6,964 nt of DNA from Acidimicrobiaceae bacterium (lineage in GTDB: Bacteria; Actinomycetota; Acidimicrobiia; Acidimicrobiales; UBA8592). The translations under genes were made by a program, and so were the position numbers. A model generated the notes under the pieces. The model had not been told where the DNA came from. It made no database searches and saw only the letters and a program-made list of their open reading frames with translations. This document shows positions 5,698-6,964 of this stretch, in pieces. The stretch spans positions 1 through 6,964 of the forward strand of contig PBPU01000100.1 in the NCBI GenBank assembly GCA_002724825.1, given 5' to 3'. Within the stretch, counting starts at the first letter, position 1, and each line of letters starts with the position of its first letter.

Positions 5698-6476
5698 ATA
5701 TCTGGGATTCCCATATCAAAATTAGATGAACGAATACCGCCATCCACGCCCAGAATCTGCCCTGTTACATATGAGGCTGCAGGTGAAGCAAGATAAACGG
5801 TAGCAGCAGCTACATCGTTCGCTTCTCCTAAACGGCCCATAGGAGTTCCTTCAACCATAGTGCGGTGGATTTCTTCATTCGTCAGAACTATCTCTAAAGC
5901 GTCAGTTTTGATAGCTCCAGGAGCTATAGCGTTTACCCTTACACGTGGAGCTAAATCTAAGGCAGAGTTCAATGTGAGCTGAAGCATCGCTGCCTTCGCA
6001 GTTCCATAGGCAGCAAAACCCCGACTTGGAAATCGTCCAGCCGCGGAAGCAATGTTTATCACACTTCCATTTTTTGATTCAGCTAAATAGGGGGCCGCTA
6101 ACTGGGTGAGATTGAACGCCGTTGTGACGTTCCATCGGAAAGCTTCAGAGAACGCTTCCTCAGAGGTATGCATGAATCCTGCCGGCATTGAGCCACCGAT
6201 GTTATTGACAACAGTTGTAATCGATCCAAAATTATCAACTGCGGCATCAACTAATGCTTCCAACCCTTCTCGTTTTGCGAGATTTCCCGACACAGGTATG
6301 GCCTTCCGGCCCATATGGTTAATCTCATTTGAGACTGCGATAAGATCCTGATCATTACGTGCCCCGATAACAACATCAGCACCAGCATTTGCAAAGCCGA
6401 TAGCTATAGCTTTCCCTATCCCACGACTGGCCCCAGTTACAATCGCTACATGATTATTAAGTTGAAATAAATCCAT
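5694..6476 (-). CDS. SDR-family NAD(P)-dependent oxidoreductase (classical)
   Basis: A classical short-chain dehydrogenase/reductase of about 260 residues. Counting from the ATG at 6482, the cofactor motif is TGASRGIG (16-23), with ARN (41-43) after the second strand suggesting NADP(H). NNIGG (93-97) is the NNAG variant, and the catalytic tetrad is Asn118, Ser146, Tyr159 and Lys163 (YGTAK). NAIAPGAIKT (184-193) and the C-terminal VTGQILGVDGG complete the fold. It probably interconverts an alcohol and a ketone; substrate unknown, with 3-oxoacyl-ACP reductase-like or secondary-alcohol activity possible. Three in-frame starts lie at 6482 (ATG), 6479 (GTG) and 6476 (ATG). GAGGA at 6483-6487 is directly adjacent to the first but 6 nt from the last, so 6476 is chosen. 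It is convergent with the AcoX-like gene (4-bp overlap) and divergent from the DUF2889 gene. Confidence 0.92.
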   Translation of the reverse strand: MDLFQLNNHVAIVTGASRGIGKAIAIGFANAGADVVIGARNDQDLIAVSNEINHMGRKAIPVSGNLAKREGLEALVDAAVDNFGSITTVVNNIGGSMPAGFMHTSEEAFSEAFRWNVTTAFNLTQLAAPYLAESKNGSVINIASAAGRFPSRGFAAYGTAKAAMLQLTLNSALDLAPRVRVNAIAPGAIKTDALEIVLTNEEIHRTMVEGTPMGRLGEANDVAAATVYLASPAASYVTGQILGVDGGIRSSNFDMGIPDI

Positions 6477-6482
6477 CACCAT

Positions 6483-6487
6483 TCCTC
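6483..6487 (-). promoter_or_regulatory. Shine-Dalgarno that decides the SDR start
   Basis: On the minus strand GAGGA immediately precedes ATGGTGATG. Its spacing is 0 to the first ATG and 6 to the second, favouring initiation at 6476 over 6482. Confidence 0.6.
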
Positions 6488-6571
6488 AATGGTGACCGAG
6501 AAACAAACTACTTGCACATCTCAATAGCAATTTAGGTGGTGAATTCCATTAACGAAGACATACTGAAAGGC

Positions 6572-6964
6572 ATGAGCACAGACAACAAGACCTTATCCCT
6601 TTTACCCCCAGATGATGATTTGGACGTCATCCACACTCGACAATACGAAACCAGGATCTACAGAGTAAGCGAAAACGAAATGCTTGTTCGAGGAGCAATC
6701 TCTGACATGAAACCTCCAGGGCTCTATGTACCTGATGACCCACAAGAACTAGAAATCCACCAAATGCATGTGGAACTCACAGTGAAACTACCGGAACTCG
6801 AAATTACTCATGCACGAACAGCATTTGAAACACACCCCCATACTTCTTGCCCAAAAATTATTGACCACTACAAAGAACTCATAGGGTTAAACGTCGCACG
6901 AGGATTTACCCAAAAAATCCGTGAATTATTTGGAGGGCCGCGGGGTTGCACTCACATTACGGCA
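6572..6964 (+). CDS. DUF2889 family protein (3' end outside window)
   Basis: The frame is open from the ATG at 6572 to the last base, giving 131 residues of an unfinished protein. The pattern matches DUF2889: an N-terminal HTRQYETRIYRV (21-32), then VRGAISDMK (39-47), IHQMHVELTV (62-71), a cysteine at CPKIIDHYKELIGL (93-106) and the signature GFTQKIRELFGGPRGCTHIT (111-130), in which Cys126 and His128 are the usual conserved residues. Molecular function of the family is not established to my knowledge; no signal peptide or membrane segment is seen. An in-frame GTG at 6539 would add 11 residues. Neither start has a good ribosome site: AAAGG ends 1 nt before the ATG, and AGG ends 2 nt before the GTG. 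It is divergent from the SDR gene with an 89-95 bp spacer, in which I see no operator copy. Confidence 0.8.
   Translation, partial: MSTDNKTLSLLPPDDDLDVIHTRQYETRIYRVSENEMLVRGAISDMKPPGLYVPDDPQELEIHQMHVELTVKLPELEITHARTAFETHPHTSCPKIIDHYKELIGLNVARGFTQKIRELFGGPRGCTHITA

Noticed and set aside
5698..5716. Small inverted repeat TGGGATTCCCA at the end of the SDR gene as a bidirectional terminator
   Set aside because: The stem is 5 bp with a one-base centre, inside coding sequence, with no T-run; too weak to call.
6531..6537. TTTAGGT half-site upstream of the DUF2889 gene
   Set aside because: There is no matching second arm (the next bases are GGTGAATT), so it is not a palindrome.

Overview
The window reads as ordinary chromosomal DNA from a bacterium of moderate GC (mid-40s percent by eye). 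The combination of a DUF2889 protein, an AcoX/ATP-NAD-kinase-like protein, a classical SDR and a DtxR-family regulator carrying the CPHG motif suggests an actinobacterium, perhaps a low-GC (for example marine) Acidimicrobiia-like lineage. That placement is inferred from family resemblance only. I see no RNA genes, mobile elements or CRISPR.

Left part (1-3175): the C-terminal half of a polytopic membrane protein (+) converges, with a 40-bp overlap, on an NDP-sugar epimerase/dehydratase (-). The epimerase is divergent from a FAD-dependent oxidoreductase of the UDP-galactopyranose mutase/protoporphyrinogen-oxidase type (+). These three look like a cell-surface glycan neighbourhood. The 118-bp divergent intergenic region holds a DtxR-type palindrome. 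It is followed by a strong Shine-Dalgarno that is positioned not for the oxidoreductase but for a 7-codon leader ORF, whose stop overlaps the oxidoreductase start (ATGA).

Middle part (3176-4704): a second, perfect copy of the same palindrome sits between plausible -35 and -10 elements. Downstream is a roughly 130-nt leader with three interlocking helices (a possible pseudoknot and a strong 14-bp hairpin), ending at the start of an unrecognised 192-aa protein. That gene converges, with an 8-bp overlap, on a DtxR-family metalloregulator on the opposite strand. The regulator is the obvious candidate to bind both palindromes, so the window may hold a small metal-responsive regulon linking the regulator, the unknown gene with its structured leader and the FAD oxidoreductase.

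Right part (4705-6964): an AcoX-like kinase-family protein (+) is divergent from the regulator and converges with a 4-bp overlap on an SDR oxidoreductase (-). The SDR is divergent from the start of a DUF2889 protein (+) that runs off the window. Apart from the leader ORF, genes alternate strand or are separated by their own promoter regions, so conventional operons are lacking.
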